The notes under the pieces: model-generated
Told to the model about the DNA's origin: nothing
Database searches by the model: none
The model's input: the letters and a program-made list of their open reading frames with translations, nothing else
Translations under genes and position numbers: made by a program
Shown here: piece by piece, positions 5,223-5,286 of the stretch
Position numbering within the stretch: the stretch's first letter is position 1
How the letters are laid out: every line of letters begins with the position of its first letter
Source: an uncultured Christensenellaceae bacterium
GTDB taxonomy: Bacteria; Bacillota; Clostridia; Christensenellales; CAG-138
DNA: 5,286 bases
Reading direction: 5' to 3'
Assembly: GCA_902475645.1 (NCBI GenBank)
Contig: CABSAH010000118.1
Location: 1 to 5,286, forward strand

Positions 5223-5286
5223 TTCCCCTTTCGGCCACTCACATTCGTTCGTGTCCACTTTCCCCGCACGCGGGGACAGCTTTTGG
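5223..5286 (+). repeat. 64-bp module with divergent centre, copy 2 (window ends here)
   Basis: Partner of 4890-4953, with the variable part at 5234-5254. The window ends exactly at CTTTTGG, so the following core unit is presumably just outside. Confidence 0.85.

Larger units (their letters stand above)
4631..5286. repeat. Cluster of modular hairpin-rich intergenic repeats, no gene seen
   Basis: About 650 bp without a convincing coding region. It is built from recurring modules: a 106-bp direct repeat (two copies), a 64-bp module with a CCCCGC-AC-GCGGGG hairpin (two copies), a 20-22-nt core (three copies) and GAGCTG-hairpin-CTGAGG units (4667-4693, 4827-4856, 5118-5144). CTTTTGG/CCAAAAG inverted pairs flank two of the cores (4779-4785/4802-4808 and 4947-4953/4971-4977). 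The left end lacks CTTTTGG and the right end is cut by the window. The pattern resembles REP/MITE-like interspersed repeats of gut Firmicutes, by general recollection only. No transposase or target-site duplication is visible. Confidence 0.8.

Noticed and set aside
4635..5286. Repeats considered as a CRISPR array
   Set aside because: The repeats are of unequal length and irregular spacing, differ in order, and contain several types of hairpin. No regular spacers or cas genes are present.
4660..5286. Insertion sequence or transposon bounded by repeats
   Set aside because: The long copies are direct, not inverted, and no transposase fragment or target duplication can be seen.

Overview
The window carries the promoter-proximal part of a glycine reductase (grd) operon, read entirely on the minus strand from about 4525 down to the left edge. 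Stickland-type glycine reduction, a UGA-encoded selenoprotein, AGGAGG-type ribosome binding sites and a tandem glycine riboswitch all point to an anaerobic, amino-acid-fermenting Clostridia-class Firmicute able to make selenocysteine. The fairly high GC content and the GC-hairpin repeats at the right edge would suit a gut lineage (Oscillospiraceae or Christensenellales-like), but the exact taxon is inference.

Regulatory region (about 4559 to 4212): a sigma-A-type promoter (TTGACA, 17-nt spacer, TATCTT) starts a leader with a small 5' hairpin, two glycine aptamers in tandem and an intrinsic terminator. The terminator's 5' arm is the same sequence as the 3' strand of the second aptamer's P1 helix, so the two folds exclude each other. 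This is the layout of a glycine-activated (ON) transcriptional switch.

Genes in transcription order: grdX (4174-3755), grdE (3723-2431, probable TTG start, pyruvoyl-type proprotein), grdB (2407-1103, 434 aa, in-frame UGA read as selenocysteine 348), trxB (1016-72) and the first ten codons of trxA (31-1). GrdE and GrdB form substrate-specific protein B, which binds glycine. TrxB and TrxA supply reducing equivalents from NADPH to the system. Selenoprotein A (grdA) and protein C (grdC/grdD) are absent from the window and should lie further downstream or elsewhere. grdE and grdB are directly adjacent with no room for grdA between them, and trxBA follows grdB, unlike the order I recall from the classical clostridial operons.

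Right flank (about 4590 to 5286): no convincing gene. It is a cluster of modular, hairpin-rich intergenic repeats. It includes a 106-bp direct repeat in two copies with two differences, a 64-bp module in two copies with a divergent 21-nt centre, and a roughly 20-nt core in three copies. The cluster runs off the window edge.
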